From the NCBI RefSeq assembly GCF_003351765.1, contig NZ_CP031229.1:3782001-3846000 (forward strand): a stretch of 64,000 nucleotides of DNA, read 5' to 3'. The notes under the pieces are model-generated. The model was given only the letters and a program-made list of their open reading frames with translations, was not told the origin of the DNA and made no database searches. Positions 53,270-61,703 of this stretch are shown here, in pieces. The translations under genes and the position numbers were made by a program. Each line of letters opens with the position of its first letter. Within the stretch, counting starts at the first letter, position 1. This DNA comes from Ornithinimicrobium avium (GTDB taxonomy: Bacteria; Actinomycetota; Actinomycetes; Actinomycetales; Dermatophilaceae).

Positions 53270-54865
53270 GTGAACGCACCCGACCGCCGCCCGATCCGCC
53301 GCGCGCTCGTCTCCGTCCATGACAAGACCGGGCTGGAGGACCTCGCCCGCAGCCTGCACGAGGCGGGCGTCGAGCTCGTCTCCACGGGCGGCTCGGCCCG
53401 GGTGATCGACCGGCTCGGCCTGCCGGTCACCCGGGTCGAGGACCTCACCGGCTTCCCCGAGTGCCTCGACGGCAGGGTCAAGACCCTGCACCCGCGCGTC
53501 CACGCCGGCATCCTCGCCGACACCACCAACCCCGACCACGTGCGTCAGCTCGAGGAGCTCGGGGTGGAGGGTTTCGACCTGGTCGTGGTCAACCTCTACC
53601 CCTTCACCGAGACGGTCAGGTCGGGGGCCTCGCCGCAGGAGTGCGTCGAGCAGATCGACATCGGCGGACCCTCGATGGTGCGCGCGGCCGCGAAGAACCA
53701 CCGCAGCGTCGCCGTGGTCACCAGCCCCACCGCCTACCCGCAGGTCGTCGCGGCGGTCGCGGCGGACGGCTTCACGCTCGAGCAGCGCCGGTCGCTCGCC
53801 GCGCAGGCGTTCGTGCACACCGCCACCTACGACGTCGCGGTGGCGACCTGGATGCTGGCGCAGGCACCGGACGACGCCGACCCGTCCTCGTCCGGCACCG
53901 GGTTCCCCGCCTGGGTCGGTGCGACCTGGGACAGGGCCGCGGTGCTGCGCTACGGGGAGAACCCGCACCAGCGCGCGGCGCTCTACACCGAGGGCTTCCA
54001 GACCGGACCCGGCCTCGCGCAGGCCGAGCAGCTCGGCGGCAAGGAGATGTCGTTCAACAACTACGTGGACGCCGACGCCGCCCGTCGCGCGGCCCACGAC
54101 CACGGGGACCGGCCGACGGTCGCGGTCATCAAGCACGCCAACCCCTGCGGCATCGCGGTCGGTGCGGACGTCGCGGCGGCCCACCGAAAGGCGCACGCGT
54201 GCGACCCGGTGTCGGCCTTCGGGGGCATCATCGCCACCAACGTCCCGGTGACCTTGGCGATGGCCGAGCAGGTCAAGGACATCTTCACCGAGGTCGTCGT
54301 CGCCCCCGCCTTCGAGCAGGACGCCCTCGAGGTGCTGCGAGCCAAGAAGAACCTCCGGCTGCTGCGGGCCGCCTCGCCGGCGCGCGGCGGCCTCGAGACC
54401 CGGGGAATCTCCGGCGGCATGCTCATGCAGGCGGTCGACACGGTCGACGCCGAGGTCGAGGACGGCGGTGACGACGCCGCACGCTGGCGGCTGGTCGCCG
54501 GCGACCCGGCCGACGAGGCCACCCTGGCCGACCTCCAGTTCGCCTGGCGGGCCGTGCGCGCCACCAAGTCCAACGCGATCCTGCTGGCCGACGACGGGGC
54601 CAGCGTGGGGATCGGCATGGGCCAGGTCAACCGGGTCGACTCCTGCGAGCTGGCCGTGCGCCGGGCGGGGGAGCGGGCCTCCGGCTCGGTCGCCGCCTCC
54701 GACGCGTTCTTCCCCTTCGCCGACGGCTTGCAGATCCTCCTCGACGCCGGGGTGCGCGCCGTGGTGGCGCCCGGCGGGTCGATGCGCGACGACGAGGTCG
54801 TCGCTGCCGCACGGGTCGCCGGTGCGACGCTCTACTTCACCGGCACGCGCCACTTCGCGCACTGA
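53270..54865 (+). CDS. purH: Bifunctional AICAR formyltransferase/IMP cyclohydrolase PurH
   Basis: 531 residues from GTG 53270 with GAGGAG 6 nt upstream. N-terminal IMP cyclohydrolase (ALVSVHDKTGLEDLARSLHE, STGGSARVID, DGRVKTLHPRVHAG) and C-terminal AICAR transformylase (LRYGENPHQRAALY, KHANPCGIAVG, ending RHFAH). Final two steps to IMP, the substrate of GuaB encoded upstream in the window. Confidence 0.97.
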   Translation: MNAPDRRPIRRALVSVHDKTGLEDLARSLHEAGVELVSTGGSARVIDRLGLPVTRVEDLTGFPECLDGRVKTLHPRVHAGILADTTNPDHVRQLEELGVEGFDLVVVNLYPFTETVRSGASPQECVEQIDIGGPSMVRAAAKNHRSVAVVTSPTAYPQVVAAVAADGFTLEQRRSLAAQAFVHTATYDVAVATWMLAQAPDDADPSSSGTGFPAWVGATWDRAAVLRYGENPHQRAALYTEGFQTGPGLAQAEQLGGKEMSFNNYVDADAARRAAHDHGDRPTVAVIKHANPCGIAVGADVAAAHRKAHACDPVSAFGGIIATNVPVTLAMAEQVKDIFTEVVVAPAFEQDALEVLRAKKNLRLLRAASPARGGLETRGISGGMLMQAVDTVDAEVEDGGDDAARWRLVAGDPADEATLADLQFAWRAVRATKSNAILLADDGASVGIGMGQVNRVDSCELAVRRAGERASGSVAASDAFFPFADGLQILLDAGVRAVVAPGGSMRDDEVVAAARVAGATLYFTGTRHFAH

Positions 54866-54898
54866 GGCCGGCCCCTCCCACGCAGGGCGGTCAGCAGA

Positions 54899-54904
54899 TA
54901 GGGT
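54899..54904 (+). promoter_or_regulatory. -10 box TAGGGT, leaderless start of GcvR-like gene
   Basis: TAGGGT ends 6 nt before ATG 54911; no ribosome binding site. Confidence 0.5.
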
Positions 54905-54910
54905 CCACGC

Positions 54911-55456
54911 ATGGCCACTCTTGTCATCACAGTCATCGGCGAGGACCGCCCGGGTCTCGTCAGCTCGCTCGCGGACGTCGTCGCCGAGCACGGGGGCAGC
55001 TGGGGCCGCAGCCAGCTCGCCCAGCTCGCCGGGAAGTTCGCCGGCATCGTGACCGTCGACGTCCCGGACGCCCACGCCTCAGCCCTGACCCGGGCCGTCG
55101 GCAGCCTCGAGGGGCTCGACATCAGCGTCCAGGGCGCGGAGGACGGCGCCGCGGCCGGCGTCGAGGGGGAGGCCGGCGAGACCTTCCACCTCGACCTCGT
55201 CGGGCACGACCACCCCGGGATCGTCCAGCAGGTCAGCGGTGTCCTGGCCCGGCAGAAGGTCTCGGTCGAGGCCCTCGACACCCGGGTGGTGCCCGCGCCG
55301 CAGGCCGGGGGCGACCTCTTCGAGGCACGCTGCGCCTTCCGCGCGCCTGCCGACGTCGACGTCGAGGCCCTGAAGCAGGCCCTCGAGGAGCTGGCCCAGG
55401 AGCTCCAGGTGGACGTCACCTTCGACGCCGCGGACCAGGCTGCCGTCTGGGAGTGA
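54911..55456 (+). CDS. GcvR-like double ACT domain protein
   Basis: 181 residues. Two ACT domains, each with the typical GxDxPGxV turn: TVIGEDRPGLVSSLADVVAE (about 7-26) and DLVGHDHPGIVQQVSGVLAR (about 97-116). Related to the glycine cleavage repressor accessory protein GcvR. No DNA-binding domain; probably binds an amino acid and another protein. Sits between purH and folD, consistent with one-carbon metabolism. Confidence 0.8.
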   Translation: MATLVITVIGEDRPGLVSSLADVVAEHGGSWGRSQLAQLAGKFAGIVTVDVPDAHASALTRAVGSLEGLDISVQGAEDGAAAGVEGEAGETFHLDLVGHDHPGIVQQVSGVLARQKVSVEALDTRVVPAPQAGGDLFEARCAFRAPADVDVEALKQALEELAQELQVDVTFDAADQAAVWE

Positions 55457-55508
55457 CGTCGCGCCGCCGCCGTCGACGGTGCCCGCCCCCCGTGGCGGGC
55501 GCTCCCAC

Positions 55509-55514
55509 TAGACT
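55509..55514 (+). promoter_or_regulatory. -10 box TAGACT, leaderless start of folD
   Basis: TAGACT ends 7 nt before ATG 55522. Confidence 0.5.
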
Positions 55515-55521
55515 CCGGAGC

Positions 55522-56382
55522 ATGACTGCGACGGTTCTGGACGGCAAGGCGGTTCTGGCGACGATGAAGGACGAGCTGAGGGCCCGTGTGGCCCGGCTCG
55601 CCGAGGCCGGGGTGGTGCCCGGCCTGGCCACGGTCCTCGTGGGCGACGACCCCGCGAGCACCTGGTACGTCGGCGCCAAGCACAAGGACTGCGCCGAGAT
55701 CGGTGTCACCTCCATCCGCAAGGACCTGCCCGCGGGCTCGTCCCTGGAGGGGGTCCTGGCCGTGGTGGACGAGCTCAACGAGCGCCCGGACGTCACGGCC
55801 TTCCTCGTGCAGCAGCCGACCGGGCTGGACGAGTTCGCGATCCTCTCGCGGGTCGACCCGAGCAAGGACGTCGACGGGCTGCACCCGTTCAACCTCGGTT
55901 CCCTGGTGATGAACAAGAAGGCGCCCCTGCCCTGCACCCCGGTGGGCTGCGTCGAGCTGCTGCGCAGGTATGACGTGCCGCTCAACGGCGCGGAGGTCGT
56001 GGTGGTCGGCCGCGGTCTCACGGTCGGGCGCCCTCTCGGCCTCATCCTCACCCGACGCTCCGAGAACGCCACGGTCACCATGTGCCACACCGGCACCAAG
56101 GACCTCGCCGCCCACACCCGCCAGGCCGACGTCGTCGTCGCGGCCGCCGGCGTCCCGGACATCATCACCCCGGACATGGTCAAGCCCGGCGCCGCCGTCC
56201 TCGACGTGGGCGTCGCCCGCCGCGACGGCAAGATCGCCGGGGACGTGCACAAGGACGTCGCCGAGGTGGCCGGCTACCTCACCCCCAACCCCGGGGGTGT
56301 CGGCCCGATGACCAGGGCGATGCTGCTGGCCAACGTGGTCGAGGCGGCCGAGCGGGCCGCGGGGGTCGAGCCGCCGGCGTGA
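55522..56382 (+). CDS. folD: Methylenetetrahydrofolate dehydrogenase/cyclohydrolase FolD
   Basis: 286 residues. Catalytic lysine in STWYVGAKHKDCAEIG, folate loop VQQPTGLDEF (QLPLP in many relatives), PCTPVGCVELL, NADP motif VVGRGLTVGRPLGLIL and the C-terminal TPNPGGVGPMTRAML. Supplies formyl-THF for PurN and PurH. Coupled to the next gene by a 4-bp overlap. Confidence 0.95.
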   Translation: MTATVLDGKAVLATMKDELRARVARLAEAGVVPGLATVLVGDDPASTWYVGAKHKDCAEIGVTSIRKDLPAGSSLEGVLAVVDELNERPDVTAFLVQQPTGLDEFAILSRVDPSKDVDGLHPFNLGSLVMNKKAPLPCTPVGCVELLRRYDVPLNGAEVVVVGRGLTVGRPLGLILTRRSENATVTMCHTGTKDLAAHTRQADVVVAAAGVPDIITPDMVKPGAAVLDVGVARRDGKIAGDVHKDVAEVAGYLTPNPGGVGPMTRAMLLANVVEAAERAAGVEPPA

Positions 56383-56702
56383 GCGAGGGGGACCCCGCAC
56401 GGCCCCTCGACGAGGACCTGGACGCCGGGCGCGCCGCCCGCCCGCGGCAACCCCTCGGGGTGTGGTGGCTCGGCGTGCTCGGCCTCGGCGCGGCCGGCGT
56501 GCTCCTGGTCACCGAGAACCTGCGTGCCTACGGGTATGCCGTCGGCGCCACCCTGGGTGTCCTGGCGCTGCTGCGCGCGGTGCTGCCCGACTCCCGTGCC
56601 GGCGGACTGGCCGTGCGCGGGCGCTGGACGGACGTCGCGGCCATGGCCCTGCTCGGTGGGGCGGTGGCGGTGCTGGCCAGCACGCTGCGGCTGACGAGCT
56701 GA
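56379..56702 (+). CDS. DUF3017 family small membrane protein
   Basis: 107 residues from GTG 56379, overlapping folD. Three hydrophobic segments (VWWLGVLGLGAAGVLLVTEN, GYAVGATLGVLALLRAVLPD, DVAAMALLGGAVAVLASTLR). The DUF3017 family is found behind folD in actinobacteria; function unknown. Confidence 0.82.
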   Translation: MSEGDPARPLDEDLDAGRAARPRQPLGVWWLGVLGLGAAGVLLVTENLRAYGYAVGATLGVLALLRAVLPDSRAGGLAVRGRWTDVAAMALLGGAVAVLASTLRLTS

Positions 56703-56710
56703 CGAGCGGA

Positions 56711-56745
56711 CGAGGGCCCATCCCGTGGGACGGGAGGGGCCCTCG
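56711..56745. terminator. Convergent terminator between DUF3017 and mdh
   Basis: CGAGGGCCC (56711-56719) pairs with GGGCCCTCG (56737-56745); inside, TCCCGT-GGG-ACGGGA pairs too. Serves both converging genes. Confidence 0.8.
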
Positions 56746-56768
56746 TGGTCGGCGCCGGGTCGGTCAGG

Positions 56769-57761
56769 TCAGCCGATGAGGCCGAGCTGGGTCACGGCGT
56801 CGCGCTCGTCGGAGAGCTCGGCGACCGAGGCGTCGATCTTGCCGCGGGAGAAGTCGTCGATCTCCAGGCCCTGGACGATCTCGTGGCCGCCGCCCGCGGT
56901 GGTCGTGACCGGGAAGGAGCTCATCAGGCCCTCGGCCACGCCGTAGGAGCCGTCGGAACGGACGGCCATCGAGACCCAGTCCCCCTGCGCCGAGCCGCGC
57001 AGCCAGTCGCGGGTGTGGTCGATCGTGGCCGAGGCCGCCGAGGCGGCCGAGGAGGACCCGCGCGCCTCGATGATCGCGGCGCCGCGCTTGGCGACCGTCG
57101 GGATGAAGGTGTCCTCGATCCAGGCCTGGTCGCCGACCGCCTCGGCGGCGTTGCGCCCGCCCACCCGGGCGTGGAAAAGGTCGGGGTACTGGGTCGCCGA
57201 GTGGTTGCCCCAGATCGTCATGTGCGTGACCTCGCTGACCGGCGCGCCGACCTTGGCCGCCAGCTGGGCGACGGCCCGGTTGTGGTCCAGGCGGGTGAGG
57301 GCGGAGAAGCGCTCGCTGCCGATGTCGGGGGCGTTGCTCATCGCGATGAGCGCGTTGGTGTTGGCCGGGTTGCCCGTCACCGTGACCCGGATGTCGTCCG
57401 CCGCGTGGTCGTTGAGCGCCTTGCCCTGGGCGGTGAAGATGGCGCCGTTGGCCTCGAGCAGGTCGCCACGCTCCATACCCTTGCTGCGCGGTCGCGCTCC
57501 GACCAGCAGCGCGACGCTGGCGCCGTCGAAGATCACGTTCGGATCGTCCCCGATCTCGACCTTGGCCAGCGTGGGGAAGGCGCAGTCGTCCAGCTCCATC
57601 ACGACGCCCTCGAGCGTCTTGAGGGCCGGCGCGATCTCCAGCAGCCGCAGCTCCACGGGGGTGTCCTTGCCCAGGAGCTCGCCGGAGGCGATGCGGAAGA
57701 GGAGGCTGTAACCGATCTGGCCGGCGGCGCCGGTGACGGCCACCTTGACGGGAGTGCTCAT
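56769..57761 (-). CDS. mdh: Malate dehydrogenase
   Basis: 330 residues. NAD motif VAVTGAAGQIGYSLLFRIAS, substrate arginines in GARPRSKGMERGDLL, catalytic His in MTIWGNHSATQYPDL. Standard actinobacterial-type MDH of the TCA cycle, close to sucCD. AAGG lies about 12 nt before ATG 57761. Confidence 0.96.
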   Translation of the reverse strand: MSTPVKVAVTGAAGQIGYSLLFRIASGELLGKDTPVELRLLEIAPALKTLEGVVMELDDCAFPTLAKVEIGDDPNVIFDGASVALLVGARPRSKGMERGDLLEANGAIFTAQGKALNDHAADDIRVTVTGNPANTNALIAMSNAPDIGSERFSALTRLDHNRAVAQLAAKVGAPVSEVTHMTIWGNHSATQYPDLFHARVGGRNAAEAVGDQAWIEDTFIPTVAKRGAAIIEARGSSSAASAASATIDHTRDWLRGSAQGDWVSMAVRSDGSYGVAEGLMSSFPVTTTAGGGHEIVQGLEIDDFSRGKIDASVAELSDERDAVTQLGLIG

Positions 57762-57988
57762 ATGTGGGGATGCCCTTCACTTCGGTATGCGGTGCACAGG
57801 GTGCCGCGTCCCCGCCGTCGGGTCCCGGCACCGTGTGCCGACGCTAGCACTGGATCTCCAGCCGGCCCGTGCCAGCCGACCCACAAGTGGCGGTCGTCAC
57901 ACGAGGAGGACTATGTTGCGGACGGACCGGGCCCGGGACGGTGCGGGGGCACAAGCCCTCTGCCCGGGTCTGCCGGAAGGAGTACCAC

Positions 57989-58510
57989 GTGGGATTCTTC
58001 GACAAGGTGAAGGACGCCTTGACCACCTCGGACGCCGAGCGGGCCGAGAAGGCCAAGGAGGCGGCCGACAGGGCGCAGGAGCAGGCGGACAAGGTCAGGG
58101 CCGAGGCCCAGAAGCGTGCCGACGAGCTGCAGCAGCGCGCGGACGAGGCGGCCAGGAAGGCCGGCGACCCCGCCGACACCACCTCGACCGAGGACGCCAA
58201 GAAGGCCCAGGACGACGCCGACGAGGCCAGGCGCGAGGCGGCCGAGGAGAAGGCCGACGCCCAGGCCAAGGCTGCCGACAAGAAGGAGGAGGCGGCCCAG
58301 AAGAAGGCCGAGGCCGAGCAGGCCACGCGCGAGGAGGCCGAGCAGGAGGCGAAGAAGGAGCACCGGACCTACACCGTCAAGTCCGGCGACACCCTTTCGG
58401 GGATCGCCGCCAAGTACGGGGTGGACTGGCGCGAGATGGCCAGCCTGAACAAGCTCGACAACCCGGACCTCATCTACCCGGGCCAGGTCTTCAAGGTCCC
58501 GAACGACTGA
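57989..58510 (+). CDS. LysM domain protein with long charged coiled coil
   Basis: 173 residues from GTG 57989 with GGAAGGAG 7 nt upstream. After a short VGFFDKVKDALTTSD start, residues 15-120 are an almost continuous Ala/Glu/Lys/Asp/Arg coiled coil, then one LysM domain (HRTYTVKSGDTLSGIAAKYG, LNKLDNPDLIYPGQVFKVPN). No signal peptide or membrane helix; similar to BON/LysM-type YgaU proteins. May bind peptidoglycan or act in the cytoplasm. Confidence 0.8.
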   Translation: MGFFDKVKDALTTSDAERAEKAKEAADRAQEQADKVRAEAQKRADELQQRADEAARKAGDPADTTSTEDAKKAQDDADEARREAAEEKADAQAKAADKKEEAAQKKAEAEQATREEAEQEAKKEHRTYTVKSGDTLSGIAAKYGVDWREMASLNKLDNPDLIYPGQVFKVPND

Positions 58511-58559
58511 GACCAGGACGCCGGGCCGTCCCCGGGGCGGCCCCGGACGGGCACCGGAC

Positions 58560-58586
58560 GGGCCCCGCAGCGTTGCTGCGGGGCCC
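58560..58586 (+). terminator. Terminator after LysM gene
   Basis: GGGCCCCGCAGC (58560-58571), loop GTT, GCTGCGGGGCCC (58575-58586): 12 perfect pairs, no T-run. Confidence 0.75.
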
Positions 58587-58610
58587 GGCGCCGTCCCCGG
58601 GGGAGGACGG

Positions 58611-58616
58611 TAGGGT
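58611..58616 (+). promoter_or_regulatory. -10 box TAGGGT, leaderless start of 2H phosphoesterase gene
   Basis: TAGGGT ends 7 nt before GTG 58624. Confidence 0.5.
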
Positions 58617-58623
58617 GGCGCGC

Positions 58624-59178
58624 GTGGACCGCCCTGGCTCGGCCGGCACACCCGGCACGTCTGCGTCCCCCGTCGTCGGGGTCGCTCTACCGGTGCCCGA
58701 CCCCTGGGGCCGCTACCTGCAGGGGTTGCGGACGGGCTACGGCGAGGAGCGGGCGGAGCACATCCCCACGCACATCACGCTCATGCCGCCGACGCCGGTC
58801 GAGCCCGAGAACCTCACGCCCCTGCGCCGGCACCTGGCGGAGGTGGCGGCGAGGCACCCGCGCTTCGAGGTGCTTCTGAGGGGGACCGGAACCTTCCGGC
58901 CAATCTCCGACGTCGTCTACGTGCAGGTCGCCAACGGCGTCTCCAGCTGCGAACGCCTCGAGCGCGCCGTGAGGGCAGGTCCGGTGAGCCGGGTGCTGGA
59001 CTTCCCCTACCACCCGCACGTGACGCTCGTGCACGACCGGCCCCCGGCCGTGCTCGACCGGGCTTTCGCCGACCTTGAGGCGTTCACCTGCGCCTTCACC
59101 GCCTCGAGCTTCCGGCTCTACCTGCACGGCGGGGACGAGGTCTGGCGACGGGTCGAGGACTACGCGCTGACCGGCTGA
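58624..59178 (+). CDS. 2'-5' RNA ligase/2H phosphoesterase family protein
   Basis: 184 residues. Two HxT motifs, PTHITLMPP and HPHVTLVHD, about 83 residues apart, define the 2H phosphoesterase active site. Members act on 2',5' RNA linkages or cyclic phosphates; the in vivo substrate is unknown. Convergent with the glycosyltransferase gene; the 112 bp between shows no clear terminator. Confidence 0.85.
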   Translation: MDRPGSAGTPGTSASPVVGVALPVPDPWGRYLQGLRTGYGEERAEHIPTHITLMPPTPVEPENLTPLRRHLAEVAARHPRFEVLLRGTGTFRPISDVVYVQVANGVSSCERLERAVRAGPVSRVLDFPYHPHVTLVHDRPPAVLDRAFADLEAFTCAFTASSFRLYLHGGDEVWRRVEDYALTG

Positions 59179-59290
59179 CCGTCCGCCGGGACGAGGAGCG
59201 GGCACGACCTGTGCACCAGAACAGGACTTGTGCACGGGAAATATCCACCGCACAAGTCGTCTTCCGGTGCACAGGTCGGGAGGAGGCGGG

Positions 59291-60454
59291 TCAGGCCGCG
59301 GTGCGCGAGCCGCTGCCGACCACCTGGGCGTAGTGCCCAAGGAGCTGGTCGACGAGGGCGGGCCACGAGCGGGCCACGACCTGCGCGCGCCCGGCAAGGC
59401 CCATCTCGAGGCGCCGCGCGGCGTCCGCGGAGACGAAGGGTGCGACCCGGGCGCGCAGGTCGCCGGGCACGTCGGGGTCGAAGAGGTCGCCGGAGCGGCC
59501 GACGTCGACGAGGTCCAGCGGACCGCCGCGCGCGGGGGCGACCACCGGCAGCCCGGCCGCCGCGGCCTCCTGGAGCGTCTGCCCGAAGGTCTCCCGGGTG
59601 CCCGTGTGCACGAACAGGTCGAACGCCCCGTAGGCGCGCGCCAGGTCCGCCCCCTCGAGCCTGCCGAGGAAGGCCGCGCCGGGAAGCTCCTCCTCGAGCT
59701 GCTCGCGGCTGGGCCCCTCGCCGACGAGGACCAGGCGGGTGCCGGGCAGGTCGGCGAGCTCGCGCAGCCGGTGCAGCTCCTTCTCCGGGGCCAGCCGCCC
59801 GACGTAGCCGAGCAGGACCTCGCCGTCCGGCGCGAGCCGGGTCCGCAGGGCGATGGTCTCGGGGTCGTCCCTGCGGTCGGGGTGGAACAGGTCGGCGTCC
59901 ACCCCCCGTCCCCACAGCGCGGTCCGGGGTATGCCGTGCGCCTGCAGGTCCGCCAGCGCGGCCGTGGAGGGGGCGAGGGTGAGGTCGGCCTGCTGGTGGA
60001 TCCGCCGGATCCAGCGCCAGGCCGCCCGGGCGGTCAGGTCGCCGGCCGGGCCGGAGTGCTGGCGGACGTAGGAGGGCATGTCGGTCTGGTAGATCGCCAC
60101 CGAGGGGATGTCCAGGGCACGGGCCGCGGTCAGCCCGCGCACGCCCAGCACGAACGGGGACGCGACGTGCATGACGTCCGGCCGGAACCGGTGCAGCACG
60201 GTCTCCAGCTCGTAGGAGGGCAGGCCGACCCTGAACTGGCGGACCGGCACGCTGGTGACGGTGTGCACGGGGTAGCCGGCGTAGCGCTCCGGCGGCATCG
60301 TCGGGCTCCACGGGCTGGTGCCGGGAGCGACGACGAGCGCGTCGTGGCCCAGGGCGCGCAGGCCCTCGAGGACCTTGCACACGCTCGTGGTGACCCCGTT
60401 GAGTGCGGGCAGGAAGGACTCGGTGACGATCGCGACGCGCACGTGGTCCAGCAT
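59291..60454 (-). CDS. GT4 family glycosyltransferase (probable mannosyltransferase)
   Basis: 387 residues from ATG 60454. N-terminal VAIVTESFLPALNGVTTSV and C-terminal donor-site motifs LLGYVGRLAPEKEL and the EX7E block RETFGQTLQEAAAAGLP. Similar to the GDP-mannose-dependent alpha-mannosyltransferases (PimB'/MgtA) that build phosphatidylinositol mannosides and lipoglycans. The GDP-mannose-forming enzyme is encoded just upstream, supporting a mannosyl donor. Confidence 0.85.
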   Translation of the reverse strand: MLDHVRVAIVTESFLPALNGVTTSVCKVLEGLRALGHDALVVAPGTSPWSPTMPPERYAGYPVHTVTSVPVRQFRVGLPSYELETVLHRFRPDVMHVASPFVLGVRGLTAARALDIPSVAIYQTDMPSYVRQHSGPAGDLTARAAWRWIRRIHQQADLTLAPSTAALADLQAHGIPRTALWGRGVDADLFHPDRRDDPETIALRTRLAPDGEVLLGYVGRLAPEKELHRLRELADLPGTRLVLVGEGPSREQLEEELPGAAFLGRLEGADLARAYGAFDLFVHTGTRETFGQTLQEAAAAGLPVVAPARGGPLDLVDVGRSGDLFDPDVPGDLRARVAPFVSADAARRLEMGLAGRAQVVARSWPALVDQLLGHYAQVVGSGSRTAA

Positions 60455-60573
60455 GGGCGGCGCGGGGCACGCCTCGGTGCGATCCAGCTGCGTGTCGGGC
60501 GAGCGGCGTGGGACCAGCGGGTGGCCGAGGCCGTCGCGGGGCAGACGGTCCGGGCGGTGGGGGTGGAGGAAGC

Positions 60574-61680
60574 TCAGGTCAGGTCCTCCCGCCCGAGACG
60601 CTGCAGCGTGGCGACCACGCCGCGCACGTCCTGGCAGCGCTGCCGGGTGGTGACCAGCAGCGCGTCGGGGGTGTCGACGACGACCACGTCGTCCACGCCG
60701 AGGGTGACCACCGTGCGGCCGCCACGCGCGGCGACCAGGCCCGTGGATCCCTCGTTGACGACCAGCCGGCGCTCCCCGAGGACGACGAGCCCGTCCTCGT
60801 CCCCGCTCCCGGCCAGCAGCGTGGCCAGCGAGGCGAAGTCGCCCACGTCGTCCCACGCGAAGGGCGCCGCGACGACGACCACCCGGCCGGCGCGGGCGGC
60901 CGGCTCGGCGACGGCGTGGTCGATCGAGATCTTGGTCAGCGAGTCCCAGACGTCCTCGATCGAGGTCGGGCGCGCGGCGACCTGGCGCAGGAGCCGGACC
61001 ATCTCGGGGTGCTGCTCGGCGAGCAGCTCGAGCAGGACGGTGGCGCGGACGACGAACATGCCGGCGTTCCACAGGTGCTCGCCGGAGGCGAGGAAGTCCT
61101 CGGCGGTGCGGGCGTCCGGCTTCTCCACGAAGGCCGCCACCCGGCGCGCGTCCGGTGCGCCGGGCACGTCGGCCGGGTCGCCCACCCGGACGTAGCCGAA
61201 CCCGGTGGCCGGGTAGGTCGGGGTGATGCCGAGCGTGACCAGCGCCCCGGTGCGGGCGGCGCGGGCCGCCTGGCGGACCCGGTCGTCGAAGACGTCGAGG
61301 TCGCCGACGACATGGTCGGCGGCGAAGGAGGCGAGCACGGAGCGGGGGTCGCGCCGCTCGAGGACGGCCGCGGCCAGCCCGATCGCGGGCATGGAGTCGC
61401 GAGGACTGGGCTCGACGAGCACGTCCGCCACACCCGGCAGCTGCTCGCGCACCGCCGCCGCGTGCCGGGCGCCGGTGACGATCATCACCCGGCCGCCCAC
61501 CAGCGGCTCCAGCCGGTCGACGGTGCTCTGGAGCAGGGACCGGCCGGCGCCGGTCAGGTCGTGCAGGAACTTGGGCTCCGAGGCCCGCGACAGCGGCCAC
61601 AGCCGGGTGCCCACGCCCCCGGCGGGGACGACCGCGGTGACGTCGCCCAGGTCGTCGACCTGGGGCGCGGGGGAGGGCAT
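60574..61680 (-). CDS. manC: Mannose-1-phosphate guanylyltransferase
   Basis: 368 residues from ATG 61680. Nucleotidyltransferase signature VPAGGVGTRLWPLSRASEPK, SPRDSMPAIGLAAAV, and sugar-binding FVEKPDARTAEDFL and HLWNAGMFV. Makes GDP-mannose. The C-terminal part is a short left-handed beta-helix-like region, without a phosphomannose isomerase domain. Probably transcribed with the GT4 gene 119 bp downstream. Confidence 0.92.
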   Translation of the reverse strand: MPSPAPQVDDLGDVTAVVPAGGVGTRLWPLSRASEPKFLHDLTGAGRSLLQSTVDRLEPLVGGRVMIVTGARHAAAVREQLPGVADVLVEPSPRDSMPAIGLAAAVLERRDPRSVLASFAADHVVGDLDVFDDRVRQAARAARTGALVTLGITPTYPATGFGYVRVGDPADVPGAPDARRVAAFVEKPDARTAEDFLASGEHLWNAGMFVVRATVLLELLAEQHPEMVRLLRQVAARPTSIEDVWDSLTKISIDHAVAEPAARAGRVVVVAAPFAWDDVGDFASLATLLAGSGDEDGLVVLGERRLVVNEGSTGLVAARGGRTVVTLGVDDVVVVDTPDALLVTTRQRCQDVRGVVATLQRLGREDLT

Positions 61681-61687
61681 GCCCACC

Positions 61688-61693
61688 AGTTTA
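61688..61693 (-). promoter_or_regulatory. -10 box TAAACT, leaderless start of manC
   Basis: Minus-strand TAAACT ends 7 nt before ATG 61680. It overlaps the -10 box of the divergent pyrD gene by two bases. Confidence 0.55.
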
Positions 61694-61697
61694 GGGT
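61692..61697 (+). promoter_or_regulatory. -10 box TAGGGT, leaderless start of pyrD
   Basis: TAGGGT ends 6 nt before ATG 61704, with no ribosome binding site. Confidence 0.55.
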
Positions 61698-61703
61698 GAG
61701 GCC

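Noticed and set aside
57913..57988. ATG 57913 with strong GAGGAGGA site upstream of the LysM gene
   Set aside because: The frame runs on through the LysM and 2H phosphoesterase genes with low-complexity shadow sequence; GTG 57989 has its own good RBS and gives a recognisable protein. A promoter-like TATGTT is also there but no -35 fits.
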